Source: Rhizobium sp. P40RR-XXII
GTDB lineage: Bacteria > Pseudomonadota > Alphaproteobacteria > Rhizobiales > Rhizobiaceae
DNA length: 64,000 nucleotides
Reading direction: 5' to 3'
Assembly: GCF_012641405.1 (NCBI RefSeq)
Contig: NZ_JABAII010000009.1
Coordinates: forward strand, 124,001 to 188,000
Made by a program: the position numbers and the translations under genes
Notes under the pieces: generated by a model
Databases searched by the model: none
Told to the model about the DNA's origin: nothing
Seen by the model: the letters and a program-made list of their open reading frames with translations, nothing else
Part shown: piece after piece, positions 33,447-42,629 of the stretch
Numbering within the stretch: the first letter of the stretch is position 1
Layout: each line of letters begins with the position of its first letter

Positions 33447-34975
33447 CTGAGACCCTTGTCCGCGGCGCTAAAATTCTCTCCGTCGATGAGAAGCACGGCA
33501 CTGTGCCTTTCGACGGCGATATCCTGATAGAAGGCACGACGATCAAGGCCATCGGTTCGAACCTCCAGGCTGAGCCGGGTGCACAGGTCATCGATGGCCG
33601 CGGCAAGCTGGTCATGCCGGGACTGGTCAACGCGCATACGCATTCGAGCGAGACGTTCTTTCGCGGTCGCTATCAGGGCATGCCGTTGGAAATCTGGCTG
33701 CTCTATGCCTATCCTCTCCTGATGAACGACGCGATAGGCGAAAGGCTCCTCTATCTCCGCAGCCTGCTGCTAGCGATGGAATCTCTCGGGAGCGGCGTGA
33801 CGACATTCTGCGATGACTTCTTCGATCCGCCTGCGCACGATCTGGACCGCTTGAGCACGGTGTTTCGGGCTTATGATGATGTTGGCATTCGCGCAAATGT
33901 CTCAAGCGCGGTCATGAACATCCACACACTCGACGCCCTTCCCTACGCCCGGGAAGTCATGCCGCAGCATTTGCAGGACATGCTCGATTTCGGGCCGCCG
34001 ATAACGACCCATGACTACATCGATTACTGTAGGTCCGCTTTTTCCGCCCTTCATGACCGCGCCGGCCGGCTGAATTTCATGATCGCACCTTCGGCGCCCC
34101 AGCGCTGCACGCCGGATCTCATGGTCGCATGCATGGATCTCGCGATCGAAAAGGACGTCCCTTATCACACCCACGTCCTGGAGACGAAGACGCAGGCTGT
34201 CACAGGTCACGAGATCCTTGGCAAGTCGATTGTTGCCCATATGAACGGACTTGGCCTGCTCAAGCGCAATACGACCTTTGCCCATTCGGTATGGGTGAGC
34301 GAGGAGGATATCGCGCTGATGGGGGAGGCCGGCATGTCGATCGCCCATAATGCCGTTTCCAACCAGAAGCTTGGCGCCGGCATAGCGCCGATCAGACGGC
34401 TATTGGACGCAGGGGTCACGGTAGGATTGGGGACGGACGGTGTCTGCTCCAATGACACATCACGCATTTTCGACGTCATGCGTGTCGCGGGCCTGATCCA
34501 TAGCGCATCCGGCCCGGATTACTCGAAATGGGTAAGGGCCGACGAAATCTTGCGCATGGCCACAATCGGCGGTGCGCGCAGCGCGATGCTGGAAGAGATC
34601 ACTGGGACGTTGGAGGTCGGCAAGGCAGCCGATCTTCTGATCCTCAATCTCAACTCTTATGCCTTCACGCCTTTCAACGATGCCACGCGACAGCTGGTCT
34701 TTTCCGAGAATGGCTCTTCGATCGAGACCGTGATGGTCGCGGGTCGTGTGGTTATGCAACATGGTCAACTGACCACGGTCAACAAGGCGGAAATCTTCGC
34801 CGAACTCGGCGAGCTGCTGCCCGCTTACCTTACCGAACACGCCGAACTTGAACGCCGAAACAGTATCTTCGAACCGACCATGGCCGAAATTCACCGTCGT
34901 GCGACGCTTCAAGACATCAACCTCGACCGTTACCAAGGAGACATGCCTGCTTTCGATGGCTCAAACCTGGCGTAA
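33443..34975 (+). CDS. amidohydrolase, nucleobase/chlorohydrolase-type deaminase
   Basis: 510 aa. Metal ligands of the subtype III amidohydrolase barrel: HTH in VNAHTHSSETFF, H in YHTHVLETKTQ, H in FAHSVWVSEED, D in GLGTDGVCSND. The group includes guanine, 8-oxoguanine and S-adenosylhomocysteine deaminases and the triazine hydrolases TrzN/AtzB. It is the last gene of the operon and would deaminate the base released upstream (inference). A longer C-terminus of about 60 residues after the barrel distinguishes it from guanine deaminase. Confidence 0.87.
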   Translation: MTETLVRGAKILSVDEKHGTVPFDGDILIEGTTIKAIGSNLQAEPGAQVIDGRGKLVMPGLVNAHTHSSETFFRGRYQGMPLEIWLLYAYPLLMNDAIGERLLYLRSLLLAMESLGSGVTTFCDDFFDPPAHDLDRLSTVFRAYDDVGIRANVSSAVMNIHTLDALPYAREVMPQHLQDMLDFGPPITTHDYIDYCRSAFSALHDRAGRLNFMIAPSAPQRCTPDLMVACMDLAIEKDVPYHTHVLETKTQAVTGHEILGKSIVAHMNGLGLLKRNTTFAHSVWVSEEDIALMGEAGMSIAHNAVSNQKLGAGIAPIRRLLDAGVTVGLGTDGVCSNDTSRIFDVMRVAGLIHSASGPDYSKWVRADEILRMATIGGARSAMLEEITGTLEVGKAADLLILNLNSYAFTPFNDATRQLVFSENGSSIETVMVAGRVVMQHGQLTTVNKAEIFAELGELLPAYLTEHAELERRNSIFEPTMAEIHRRATLQDINLDRYQGDMPAFDGSNLA

Positions 34976-35540
34976 TATAGCCGCACGGCGCATTGGCCCC
35001 GGGACGCACGCCCGTGGCAGTCCAGCCCGCCTCGAAAAAATGCCTATGTCTTGAAGGATGCGGACCGCTGACCGTAATTGCGCTGACCTTATTGAAGTTT
35101 GCTTTTCCCATAGGATCTAGCGACTGCGTCGCGGTGGTGCCCAATATCATCGTGCAAGGCTGGCCGCGGTGATCGGCCTCAGCCAACCGCAAGACGTTTT
35201 CGCAGCTTGCGCATTTGATCCAACAAGGGCCGTGACGTGCACCTTTCGGCCTCATCCGCACCCTCGCCCAGCCGGTGGCTGACGGCTCAATGATAATCGG
35301 GCCCTCCGGCTAGCAAAAGGATTCCAAGGACGCGAGCTGCTTCAAAGATGGACAAGCGGGAAGCCAGTTCGAATTGGATCCCCTCCAAATCCGGGTTTGC
35401 GCTGCCAGGATGCTCTTCACAAGAGCCGCCTGATTATCTGAAAATCCCTTTTCCCATATCTTCCCGCTCCCCCATCTCCGCCGGGAGTCCGCGATCGGCG
35501 GACGAACCTCCCGCATCGACCTAAACGAACCCGAGCAGGG

Positions 35541-35555
35541 TTGCCTTTTTGGCAA
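35541..35555. promoter_or_regulatory. palindrome TTGCC-N5-GGCAA, candidate LysR site
   Basis: TTGCC-TTTTT-GGCAA, perfect 5-bp arms that fit a T-N11-A LysR box. It lies 114 bp before the SsuA-like gene. The same palindrome with spacer GAAAC occurs 92 bp before the ferredoxin gene at the other end of the cluster (45391-45405). Confidence 0.6.
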
Positions 35556-35573
35556 TGGAGAATGCGCATAATT

Positions 35574-35588
35574 GTTCTTTATTAGAAC
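35574..35588. promoter_or_regulatory. palindrome GTTCT-TTATT-AGAAC
   Basis: Perfect 5-bp arms with a 5-nt spacer, 33 bp (three helical turns) downstream of the TTGCC/GGCAA palindrome and 81 bp before the SsuA-like start. May be a second regulator site or overlap the core promoter. Confidence 0.5.
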
Positions 35589-35668
35589 ACGGAATTCCCC
35601 CATCATCCGATCATTGGTGGATAACGAGACAAAAGTCCGATCGCCCAATCAACAGGGGAACTGTCAAA

Positions 35669-36703
35669 ATGCCGCAATTCATGATGAATCGTCGCCGCTT
35701 CCTATCCAACGCTGCTGTAATCGGAGGTCTCGCCGCCACCCAGAGTCTCGTCAGCATCCGTGCCGGAAATGCTTCCGATATTGCCGAAGTACGCATGCAG
35801 CTCGGCTGGCTTGCTTCCAACGGGCTAATCGGCGAAGTCGCGGCACAGAAGAGGGGTTTCTTCACCGAGCAGGGCATCCATCTCACCATCGTCCCCGGTG
35901 GCCCGAATGTCGATGGCGTCGCCGGTGTGGCGGCCGGGCAATCCACGATCGGCCAGATCTCCTCAAGTCCCTCCGTCATGCTCGCGCGCTCGGCCGGCAT
36001 GCCGGTTAAGGCGTTCCTTGCCGGATACCGCAAACACCCATTTACATATTTCTCGCTGAAGAAGTCGCCCATCCGCGAGCCGAAGGACATGATCGGCAAG
36101 ACGATTGCCACACAGCCGACCGCCTTCATCCTTCTGCGCGCGCTCCTCGCCAAAAATGGCATTCCAGAAGACAAGGTGAAGATGGTCAACATGGGTTCCG
36201 ACATGAACCAGCTGATCACCGGCCAGGCCGATGCCGTCACCGGTTGGGTGACGAACACCAATGCGCTGAAGGTGCTGGGCGATGAGCGTGTCGACATGAT
36301 GCTCTGGGATGCCGGCCTACAGCTCTACGCCAACGTCTATTATACGACCGACGAAGAGCTCGACCAACATTCCGACGTGCTGGTGCGCTTCACCACGGCC
36401 GCCGCCAAAGGCTGGGGTTACGTTCGCGACCATCCGGAAGAAGCCGTCGACATGCTGGTCGACGCCTATCCCAATCTCGACAAGGCGAGCGAACTTGAAG
36501 CCGTCCACCCGGTCATCGATTTCTCCTTCGGCAATAGCACCAAGCAGACCGGCTGGGGCGCGATGAATAAGGACAATTGGGCAGCACAGATCAAGGCTTA
36601 CGCCGACCTGAAACAATTCACCGGCACGGTACCGACAGTCGACGACGTCGCCACCATGGCGATCCTCGATGCGACGACCGAAATCCGCAAACAAATCGGG
36701 TGA
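35669..36703 (+). CDS. ABC importer solute-binding protein, NMT1/SsuA/TauA type
   Basis: 344 aa from the ATG behind AGGGGA. A twin-arginine signal (MMNRRRFLSNAAVIGG) and a mature part starting near VRMQLGWLASNGLIGEVAA are typical of the NMT1/THI5-like family, which binds sulfonates, nitrate, thiamine precursors or aromatic acids. ATPase and permease follow directly. First gene of a plus-strand operon running to the amidohydrolase at 44 kb. Confidence 0.88.
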   Translation: MPQFMMNRRRFLSNAAVIGGLAATQSLVSIRAGNASDIAEVRMQLGWLASNGLIGEVAAQKRGFFTEQGIHLTIVPGGPNVDGVAGVAAGQSTIGQISSSPSVMLARSAGMPVKAFLAGYRKHPFTYFSLKKSPIREPKDMIGKTIATQPTAFILLRALLAKNGIPEDKVKMVNMGSDMNQLITGQADAVTGWVTNTNALKVLGDERVDMMLWDAGLQLYANVYYTTDEELDQHSDVLVRFTTAAAKGWGYVRDHPEEAVDMLVDAYPNLDKASELEAVHPVIDFSFGNSTKQTGWGAMNKDNWAAQIKAYADLKQFTGTVPTVDDVATMAILDATTEIRKQIG

Positions 36704-36708
36704 ACGCC

Positions 36709-37521
36709 ATGATAAGCGCCGCCACCATAAAACAGTCGTTGCCCGTTGCCGAAACGGCAAGGCTCGCCGTCTCCATTCGCGATCTCGATATCCGCTTCGG
36801 CGACAAGGGCAACGAGTTCACCGCTCTTTCCAACGTGTCAGTCGATATTGCCGAGGGATCCTTCGTCACCATGCTCGGGCCATCAGGCTGCGGCAAGTCG
36901 ACCCTGCTGCGCTGCATTGCCGATCTTGTTGACATCAGTGACGGCTCGGTCTCGGTGTTCGGCCGCCCGCCGCGCGAGGCCCGCGAAGGTCGTGATTTCG
37001 CCTTCGTTTTTCAAGAAGCGACACTGCTGCCGTGGCGTAGCGTTATAGACAATGTCCGCCTGCCGCTCGAAGTCGGCAGGCACGACAAGAGTTCCTACGC
37101 GGACCCCATGGAACTGCTGGCCCTGGTCGGCTTGAAGGGGCGCGAAAATGCCCTGCCGCATGAGCTGTCGGGCGGCATGCGACAGCGTGTGGCGATCGCC
37201 CGCGCGCTGGTGACCAAGCCGCGCATCCTGCTGATGGACGAGCCCTTCGGCGCGTTGGACGAAATCACCCGCGACAAGCTCAACGAGGAATTGCTGCGTA
37301 TCTGGCGGGAAACGGGCACGACCATCGTCTTCGTGACCCACTCCATTCCGGAAGCCGTTTTCCTCGGCCAGCATGTACTGATGCTGCAGGCCCATCCCGG
37401 CCGTGTAAAGGAATTCATGAAGGTCGACCTTCCCTATCCCCGCGCGCTTTCCATGCGCGACACCGTCGATTTCATCAGAGTAACCGCGCATCTACGCTTA
37501 CTGCTGGAGGAATGCATGTGA
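36709..37521 (+). CDS. ABC importer ATPase, SsuB/TauB type
   Basis: 270 aa from the ATG 5 nt behind the binding-protein stop. Walker A GPSGCGKSTLL, Q-loop FQEATLLPWRS, signature LSGGMRQRVAIARAL, Walker B ILLMDEPFGALD and H-loop VTHSIPEAVFL are all intact. The C-terminal part matches the nitrate/sulfonate/taurine subfamily. Works with the permease that follows. Confidence 0.93.
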   Translation: MISAATIKQSLPVAETARLAVSIRDLDIRFGDKGNEFTALSNVSVDIAEGSFVTMLGPSGCGKSTLLRCIADLVDISDGSVSVFGRPPREAREGRDFAFVFQEATLLPWRSVIDNVRLPLEVGRHDKSSYADPMELLALVGLKGRENALPHELSGGMRQRVAIARALVTKPRILLMDEPFGALDEITRDKLNEELLRIWRETGTTIVFVTHSIPEAVFLGQHVLMLQAHPGRVKEFMKVDLPYPRALSMRDTVDFIRVTAHLRLLLEECM

Positions 37522-38351
37522 GCAACGCTGTGCACCCTGAAATCGGTGGTATTGGCAAAGCGCCGCGCAAGGCCGCGATCCTCGATGCAACCATTGGCGT
37601 TCTGTCTTCGAACATGCCGGCGATCCTGGCGGCCCTCGGCTGCATCGTGCTGTGGCAGGCCGTCATCTGGATCTTCAAGATCCCGACCTTCATGGCGCCA
37701 GCTCCGGTCGATGTCCTCTACGCGTTTCGCGACAATGCCGCGACACTAACGCGCAACCTCCTGCCGACGCTACTCGAAGCCGTTCTCGGTTTCGTCTTCG
37801 GCAATCTCGTCGCGATCATGCTGGCGATCTGGTTCGTTCACAGCGCGACGGCGGAAAGGGCCTTCTATCCGATTGCCGTCTTCGTCAAGGCGATCCCGAT
37901 CATCGCCCTGGCACCGATCCTCGTTTTGATCTTCGGCAACGGCGTCGCCCCGAAGATCATTATCGCCGGCCTCATCTGTTTCTTTCCGACGCTGGTCAAC
38001 ATGGTCCAGGGTCTTCGCGCGGCCAGTCCGGCCATGCTAGACCTCATGCGGGTGCTTTCGGCCAGCAATTTCGAAATCCTCTGGAAGGTCCGCCTTCCAA
38101 GCTCCCTCCCCTTCCTGTTCGCAGCCTTGAAGATCGCGGCGACCAGCAGTGTCATGGGAGCGATCGTCGCCGAATGGATCGGGTCTAGCTTCGGGCTCGG
38201 CGCACTGATTATCGAGGCGACCTATAATTTCCGCTCGCCGCTTCTCTACGCGACGGTTGTCATTGCCGCCCTGCTCGCCGTGATCCTCTTTTTCATCGTC
38301 TCGATCGCCGAGGCGAAGATGGTCCGCTGGAAACCGGCCGGGCAGCACTGA
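37512..38351 (+). CDS. ABC importer permease, SsuC/TauC type
   Basis: 277-279 aa: an ATG at 37512 or a GTG at 37518 (overlapping the ATPase stop) may be used. Six helices and the EAA-like loop VNMVQGLRAASPAMLDLMRV, then KVRLPSSLPFLFAALKIA, typical of binding-protein-dependent permeases of the SsuC type. Completes the three-gene importer. Confidence 0.92.
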   Translation: MHVSNAVHPEIGGIGKAPRKAAILDATIGVLSSNMPAILAALGCIVLWQAVIWIFKIPTFMAPAPVDVLYAFRDNAATLTRNLLPTLLEAVLGFVFGNLVAIMLAIWFVHSATAERAFYPIAVFVKAIPIIALAPILVLIFGNGVAPKIIIAGLICFFPTLVNMVQGLRAASPAMLDLMRVLSASNFEILWKVRLPSSLPFLFAALKIAATSSVMGAIVAEWIGSSFGLGALIIEATYNFRSPLLYATVVIAALLAVILFFIVSIAEAKMVRWKPAGQH

Positions 38352-38378
38352 GCGCTCAACAACATCAAGGAAACACCA

Positions 38379-39737
38379 ATGACACAGGTTATTCATCAGC
38401 CTGCACGGGATATCTCTGTCGTCGATCGCTCCGATGTGGTGGTGGTCGGCGGCGGCCCGGCCGGGATCGCAGCAGCCGTCTCGGCCGCCAGGAACGGCGC
38501 CAGCGTCACACTTCTCGAACGCTATCCCTATGTCGGCGGGCTTGCCGCCGGCGGCATGGTGCTGGTGCTCGACGACATGATCAACGAGCTTGAGATCACC
38601 GTGCGCGGCATCTGCTTGGAAATGATCGAGCGTATGAAGGTTTGGGGCCTTTGCGTGACACCGACCGATCGCGACCGCCTGATCGAGTTCAGGGAGACGC
38701 CGGAGGCCTGGCAGCGCTGGGCACGCTGGGGTCTCTTCGACTTTCACACCAAGGCGATGCCGCACCCTATCTGCTTTTCGGCAGCGTTCGATCCCGACGC
38801 GTTCAAGCGCGCCGCCTATGACATGATCGGCGAAGCCAGGATCAAGCTTAGAACCCATAGCTGGTTCTCCTCGGCGATCGTCGAGGATGGAACGATCAAG
38901 GGCGTGATCTGCCAGACGAAGGAAGGCATGCAGGCTATTCTCGGCGATGTCGTCATCGACACGACAGGCGATCTGGACGTGGCGGCCAGCGCCGGCGCCG
39001 CCCATATCGAATCCAATTTCATCCTGACCACGGTTTCGCGCTGGGGTGGCGTCGATACTGAGGCCGCCGAGCGCTTCGAACGGCAGGAACCCGAAGCCTT
39101 CAAGGCGCTCGATCACGAGGCCAAGCGACTGATCGGCGGCTGCTGGTCCTTCTGGTGGCTAAAGACACCGCTGCCAGGCATCATCTGGCTGAACTGCCCG
39201 CATATGCCGACGCTGAGCGGCCTGAAGGTGGCGGACCTGACAAAAGCCGAGATCGAGGGGCGCTCGCGCATTGCGAAATTGCTCGAATTTGCCCGTCAGA
39301 AGATGCCCGGCTTTGAGAATGCCTATGTCGTCGATTTCGCGCCGCAGACCGGCGTGCGCCAGACACGGCAGCTGGAAGGCGCCTACGTGGTCACCAAGGA
39401 CGATGTCATGTCGCGCCGTCACTTCGCCGATACCGTCTGCCGTGGCCGCGACTACTACACCCCCTATCGCGCAATGCTGCCAAAGGAGATCGATCAGCTG
39501 ATCGTCGCCGGCCGGCATTATTCGGCAACCCCGCAGGCACAGAAATCCAGCCGCGAAATCCCGCCGTGTATGGCGATGGGCGAGGCGGCGGGCGTTGCGG
39601 CAACCGTCGCGCTCAATGCCGGAACGACTGTCCGCAGAGCCGATATCAGTACGATACAGAAGCAGATGCGAGCCCAGGGAGCCGACCCCGGCGACATCCC
39701 ATCGGAGAACGCCACATATTTGGAGGCTGCAGAATGA
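38379..39737 (+). CDS. FAD-dependent oxidoreductase (FAD_oxidored family)
   Basis: 452 aa. FAD-binding VVVVGGGPAGIAAAVSAARN followed by LLERYPYVGGLAAGGMVL, the hallmark of the PF12831-type family. The C-terminal SSREIPPCMAMGEAAGVAA closes the FAD site. It lies 27 nt behind the permease and overlaps the CoA-transferase start by 4 nt. Members of this family oxidise or dehydrogenate small organic acids or amines; the substrate here is unknown. Confidence 0.87.
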   Translation: MTQVIHQPARDISVVDRSDVVVVGGGPAGIAAAVSAARNGASVTLLERYPYVGGLAAGGMVLVLDDMINELEITVRGICLEMIERMKVWGLCVTPTDRDRLIEFRETPEAWQRWARWGLFDFHTKAMPHPICFSAAFDPDAFKRAAYDMIGEARIKLRTHSWFSSAIVEDGTIKGVICQTKEGMQAILGDVVIDTTGDLDVAASAGAAHIESNFILTTVSRWGGVDTEAAERFERQEPEAFKALDHEAKRLIGGCWSFWWLKTPLPGIIWLNCPHMPTLSGLKVADLTKAEIEGRSRIAKLLEFARQKMPGFENAYVVDFAPQTGVRQTRQLEGAYVVTKDDVMSRRHFADTVCRGRDYYTPYRAMLPKEIDQLIVAGRHYSATPQAQKSSREIPPCMAMGEAAGVAATVALNAGTTVRRADISTIQKQMRAQGADPGDIPSENATYLEAAE

Positions 39738-40891
39738 TGCCTTTGCCACTCGACGGAATCCGCGTGATCGATTTCACGCAAGTCATGCTTGGACCCTCCT
39801 GCACGCAGGTTCTGGCTGATTACGGCGCCGAGGTGATCAAGATCGAAAAGGTGAAGATCGGCGATCTGTCGCGCTGGTCGCTCGGCTCCGATCCTGATGG
39901 GCTGAACAATCCCGTCTTCTGCTCGCTGAACCGCAACAAGAAGAGCCTGGCACTAGATCTCAAAGATCCGGCGGCACAAAAATCCGTCCTGACGCTGCTG
40001 GAGACGGCCGACGTGGTCGTCAACAACTTCCGGCCCGGCGTCATGGAGCGCATGGGCTTCGGCTACGAGGACCTGAAGAAGATCAATCCGCGTCTGATCT
40101 ACGCCGTCGGCACCGGCTTCGGATTGACCGGCCCCTATCAGCACAAGGGCGGTCAGGATGTGCTTGCACAGGCTGTCTCCGGTGTCATGCGCAGAAAGTC
40201 CGACAACAGCCATCCGACTTCAATCTATGCCACGCCGCTCGCCGACTATTCGGCCGGCATGCATCTCGTCCAGGGCATCCTGCTTGCCCTTCTGCAGCGC
40301 GACAAAACAGGCGAAGGACAGCAGGTGGCCGTCAGCCTCTACAACTCCATGATCGCCATGCAGATGCAGGAAGGCACGACGCATCTGATGCGGCAGAAAG
40401 ATCTGAACTGGGGCGCATTCCCGCTGACAGGCGTCTTCGAAACCACGGACAGCGCCATCGTCATGGTCGGCGCGTTCAAGCCGAATCCGCTGCGCGACAT
40501 CTGTGAGGCACTGGAGATCGAGGACCTGTCGCAATATCCGCACTACAAGGATTTCGACGCGCAGATGGCGCGACGGCCGGAGCTGCAGGCAATCTTCCGT
40601 GAGAATTTCGCCAAGAACCGCACCGCGCACTGGATCGCCCGACTGGAAGGCGTCGATATCCTCTGCGCGCCGGTGCGTTCACTCCCCGAGGCGCTGAAGG
40701 ACGAGCAGACGATCATCAACAAGATGATACTTGAGGCAGGCGAGACCGCCGCTGGTCCGATCCGCTTGATCGGTTCGCCGATCGACATGTCGGCCGCACC
40801 GGTCACCGTGCGGATCGCACCGCCACAGCTCGGCCAGCACAATGAGGAAATTCTGGCCTCGCTTTCCGCGCTGCAGGGAGACGCCGCATGA
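39734..40891 (+). CDS. class III CoA-transferase (CaiB/BaiF family)
   Basis: 385 aa. LDGIRVIDFTQVMLGPSCTQ and LADYGAEVIKIE start the protein; the catalytic Asp aligns in GGQDVLAQAVSG. It probably activates the pathway substrate as a CoA thioester for the enoyl-CoA hydratase that follows. Overlaps both neighbours by 4 nt. Clearly different from the CoA-transferase at 8.2 kb. Confidence 0.9.
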   Translation: MMPLPLDGIRVIDFTQVMLGPSCTQVLADYGAEVIKIEKVKIGDLSRWSLGSDPDGLNNPVFCSLNRNKKSLALDLKDPAAQKSVLTLLETADVVVNNFRPGVMERMGFGYEDLKKINPRLIYAVGTGFGLTGPYQHKGGQDVLAQAVSGVMRRKSDNSHPTSIYATPLADYSAGMHLVQGILLALLQRDKTGEGQQVAVSLYNSMIAMQMQEGTTHLMRQKDLNWGAFPLTGVFETTDSAIVMVGAFKPNPLRDICEALEIEDLSQYPHYKDFDAQMARRPELQAIFRENFAKNRTAHWIARLEGVDILCAPVRSLPEALKDEQTIINKMILEAGETAAGPIRLIGSPIDMSAAPVTVRIAPPQLGQHNEEILASLSALQGDAA

Positions 40892-41664
40892 GCGTTTCCT
40901 TCACCGTTGAAGACCGCGTCGCCCGCGTTACGCTTGACCGACCCGACCGGATGAATGCGGTTGATGCGGAGACCGAGGCAAGGCTGGAGTCGGTCTGGAC
41001 AGAGATCGAGAGGCGCGACGACATCAGCTGCGTCGTCCTGACGGGCTCAGGCGAAAAGGCCTTTTGCGCAGGCGCGGATCTGAAGGGCGGAAGCGGCAGT
41101 TCTGGCGTCGACTACTGGACGGTCGGGCGAGAAAACGGCTTTGGCGGCCTCGCCTTCCGCCGCTCGCTCGACGTGCCCGTCATCGCCCGGGTAAACGGCT
41201 ACGCGCTAGGCGGCGGTTTCGAGATGGTGCTCGGCTGCGACATCGTCATTGCTGTGGAAACGGCACAGTTCGGCCTGCCAGAAGCACGCGTCGGCCGGAT
41301 GCCGCTCGATGGCGGCATGGTGCTCCTGCAGCGCAAGATTCCGTTCAACCGTGCCATGGCCGTGATGCTGACGGGGCGACAGTTCGGCGCGCAGGAAATG
41401 GCGAGTTTCGGCGTCGTCAACGAAGTCGTGTCGGCTGCCGAACTGGACGCCGCCGTCAATCGCTGGGTCGCCGACATCGTTGGCTGTGCGCCGCTGTCGT
41501 TGCGGGCGATCAAGCAGACGGTCAATCGCACAGCACATCTAAGCCCTGCAGAGGCGCAAGCGTTGCGGACGCCCGCGCTCATCAAGGCCTTGAAAAGCGA
41601 GGATGCCATGGAAGGTGTAGCGGCCTTCCGCGAGAAGCGGGCGCCCGTTTGGCGCGGCAGATAG
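40888..41664 (+). CDS. enoyl-CoA hydratase/isomerase family protein
   Basis: 258 aa, crotonase fold. Oxyanion-hole segment EKAFCAGADLKG and ARVNGYALGGGFEMVLGCDI; the catalytic Glu region is FGLPEARVGRMPLDGG, with Glu in the position of Glu164 of rat hydratase but Met-Pro in place of the second Glu. Could be a hydratase, isomerase or hydrolase. Overlaps the CoA-transferase by 4 nt and is followed by the LysR gene. Confidence 0.9.
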   Translation: MSVSFTVEDRVARVTLDRPDRMNAVDAETEARLESVWTEIERRDDISCVVLTGSGEKAFCAGADLKGGSGSSGVDYWTVGRENGFGGLAFRRSLDVPVIARVNGYALGGGFEMVLGCDIVIAVETAQFGLPEARVGRMPLDGGMVLLQRKIPFNRAMAVMLTGRQFGAQEMASFGVVNEVVSAAELDAAVNRWVADIVGCAPLSLRAIKQTVNRTAHLSPAEAQALRTPALIKALKSEDAMEGVAAFREKRAPVWRGR

Positions 41665-41699
41665 GCATGCTATAGCTTCAAGATTGCCGAGGGCTTTTC

Positions 41700-42623
41700 A
41701 TGCATGCCAGCATTCTGAAGTATTTCGCCGAGGTCGCACGCTCCGGATCGATCCGAAAGGCATCTGAAGAGCTGCATGTGGCAACGTCCGCCGTCAGCCG
41801 CCAAATCAAGAAGCTGGAAGACGAGCTTGGGACACCGCTGTTCGAGCGCTTTTCCGACGGTTTGCGCCTAACTTCTGCCGGCGAAATCGTGCTGCGCCAT
41901 ACCAAGGAGACGCTGCAGGACTTCGAGGTCATGAAGTCCAATCTCGGCGACCTTCAGGGAAAGAATACGGGCCGCGTCCATATCGCCGCCCTCGATAGCC
42001 TGCTCGTCACGTTTCTTCCTGATTTCATCAAGAGGTTTCATAAGCTGCATCCTGCAGTCGACTTTCGCGTGCGAGCAGGAGCCTACAACAATATTTTCCA
42101 TTTCATGGCGGCTGGCGACATTGATATCGGCATCAGCTTTGATCTTGCAACCCCACATGACTTGAAGCTTGTGGGCTCGATCCGCACAGCCTTCATGGCC
42201 ATGGTCGCTCCATCGCACCCCTTAGCGCGGGCGAAATCGGTGACCTTGCCAGAATGCGCCCAGTTTAAGCTTCTTCTGGCGCTCGACAGCGAAGTCGTCA
42301 GTTCGGCGATAGCGGTCGAACTTGCGGGGCTCAATCGAGTGGGGCGAACGTTGGTCGCATCCAACAATCCAATCCTCCTCAAACCATTAATCATGTCTGG
42401 TGACGGCATTGGTTTTTTTACGCCAGTGGGACTCTGGCCGGAAATCCAGACGGGCGAAATCGTTGCCATCCCGATCCGGGACTTCAAGCTTAGCATGGTG
42501 GATATCGGTATTTTCGTGCCGCGCGACCGGCATCTAACTCATGCCAGCCAAGCAGTTATCGAGCAGCTTAATACCGAACTGCGCAGGTTTGGCGAGGATT
42601 TGAGAACCATTGTCAGCAGATGA
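41700..42623 (+). CDS. LysR-type regulator inside the catabolic operon
   Basis: 307 aa. The HTH is ILKYFAEVARSGSIRKASEE and ATSAVSRQIKKLEDELG. The effector domain is complete. It is encoded on the same strand, 35 nt after the hydratase and 6 nt before the amidohydrolase, so it is co-transcribed with the genes it probably controls. The palindromes at 35541 and 45391 are candidate sites. Confidence 0.9.
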   Translation: MHASILKYFAEVARSGSIRKASEELHVATSAVSRQIKKLEDELGTPLFERFSDGLRLTSAGEIVLRHTKETLQDFEVMKSNLGDLQGKNTGRVHIAALDSLLVTFLPDFIKRFHKLHPAVDFRVRAGAYNNIFHFMAAGDIDIGISFDLATPHDLKLVGSIRTAFMAMVAPSHPLARAKSVTLPECAQFKLLLALDSEVVSSAIAVELAGLNRVGRTLVASNNPILLKPLIMSGDGIGFFTPVGLWPEIQTGEIVAIPIRDFKLSMVDIGIFVPRDRHLTHASQAVIEQLNTELRRFGEDLRTIVSR

Positions 42624-42629
42624 GAAAGC

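Larger units (their letters stand above)
34976..35668. other. 693-bp intergenic region between two operons
   Basis: No gene recognised. A hairpin GCC-c-CGGG / CCCG-t-GGC (34996-35018) follows the amidohydrolase stop and may end the first operon. Two perfect palindromes stand at 35541-35555 and 35574-35588 before the SsuA-like gene, whose ribosome-binding site is AGGGGA (35654-35659). The 500 bp between hold short Arg-rich frames only. Confidence 0.5.

Noticed and set aside
34917..35261. 114-codon minus-strand frame with a CxxC motif
   Set aside because: Overlaps the amidohydrolase end, and a single CxxC is not enough for a zinc-ribbon call.
36746..36760. Third TTGCC-GAAAC-GGCAA palindrome
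   Set aside because: Lies inside the ATPase coding sequence (codons near VAETARL), so not listed as a separate regulatory feature; kept only as support for the motif finding.
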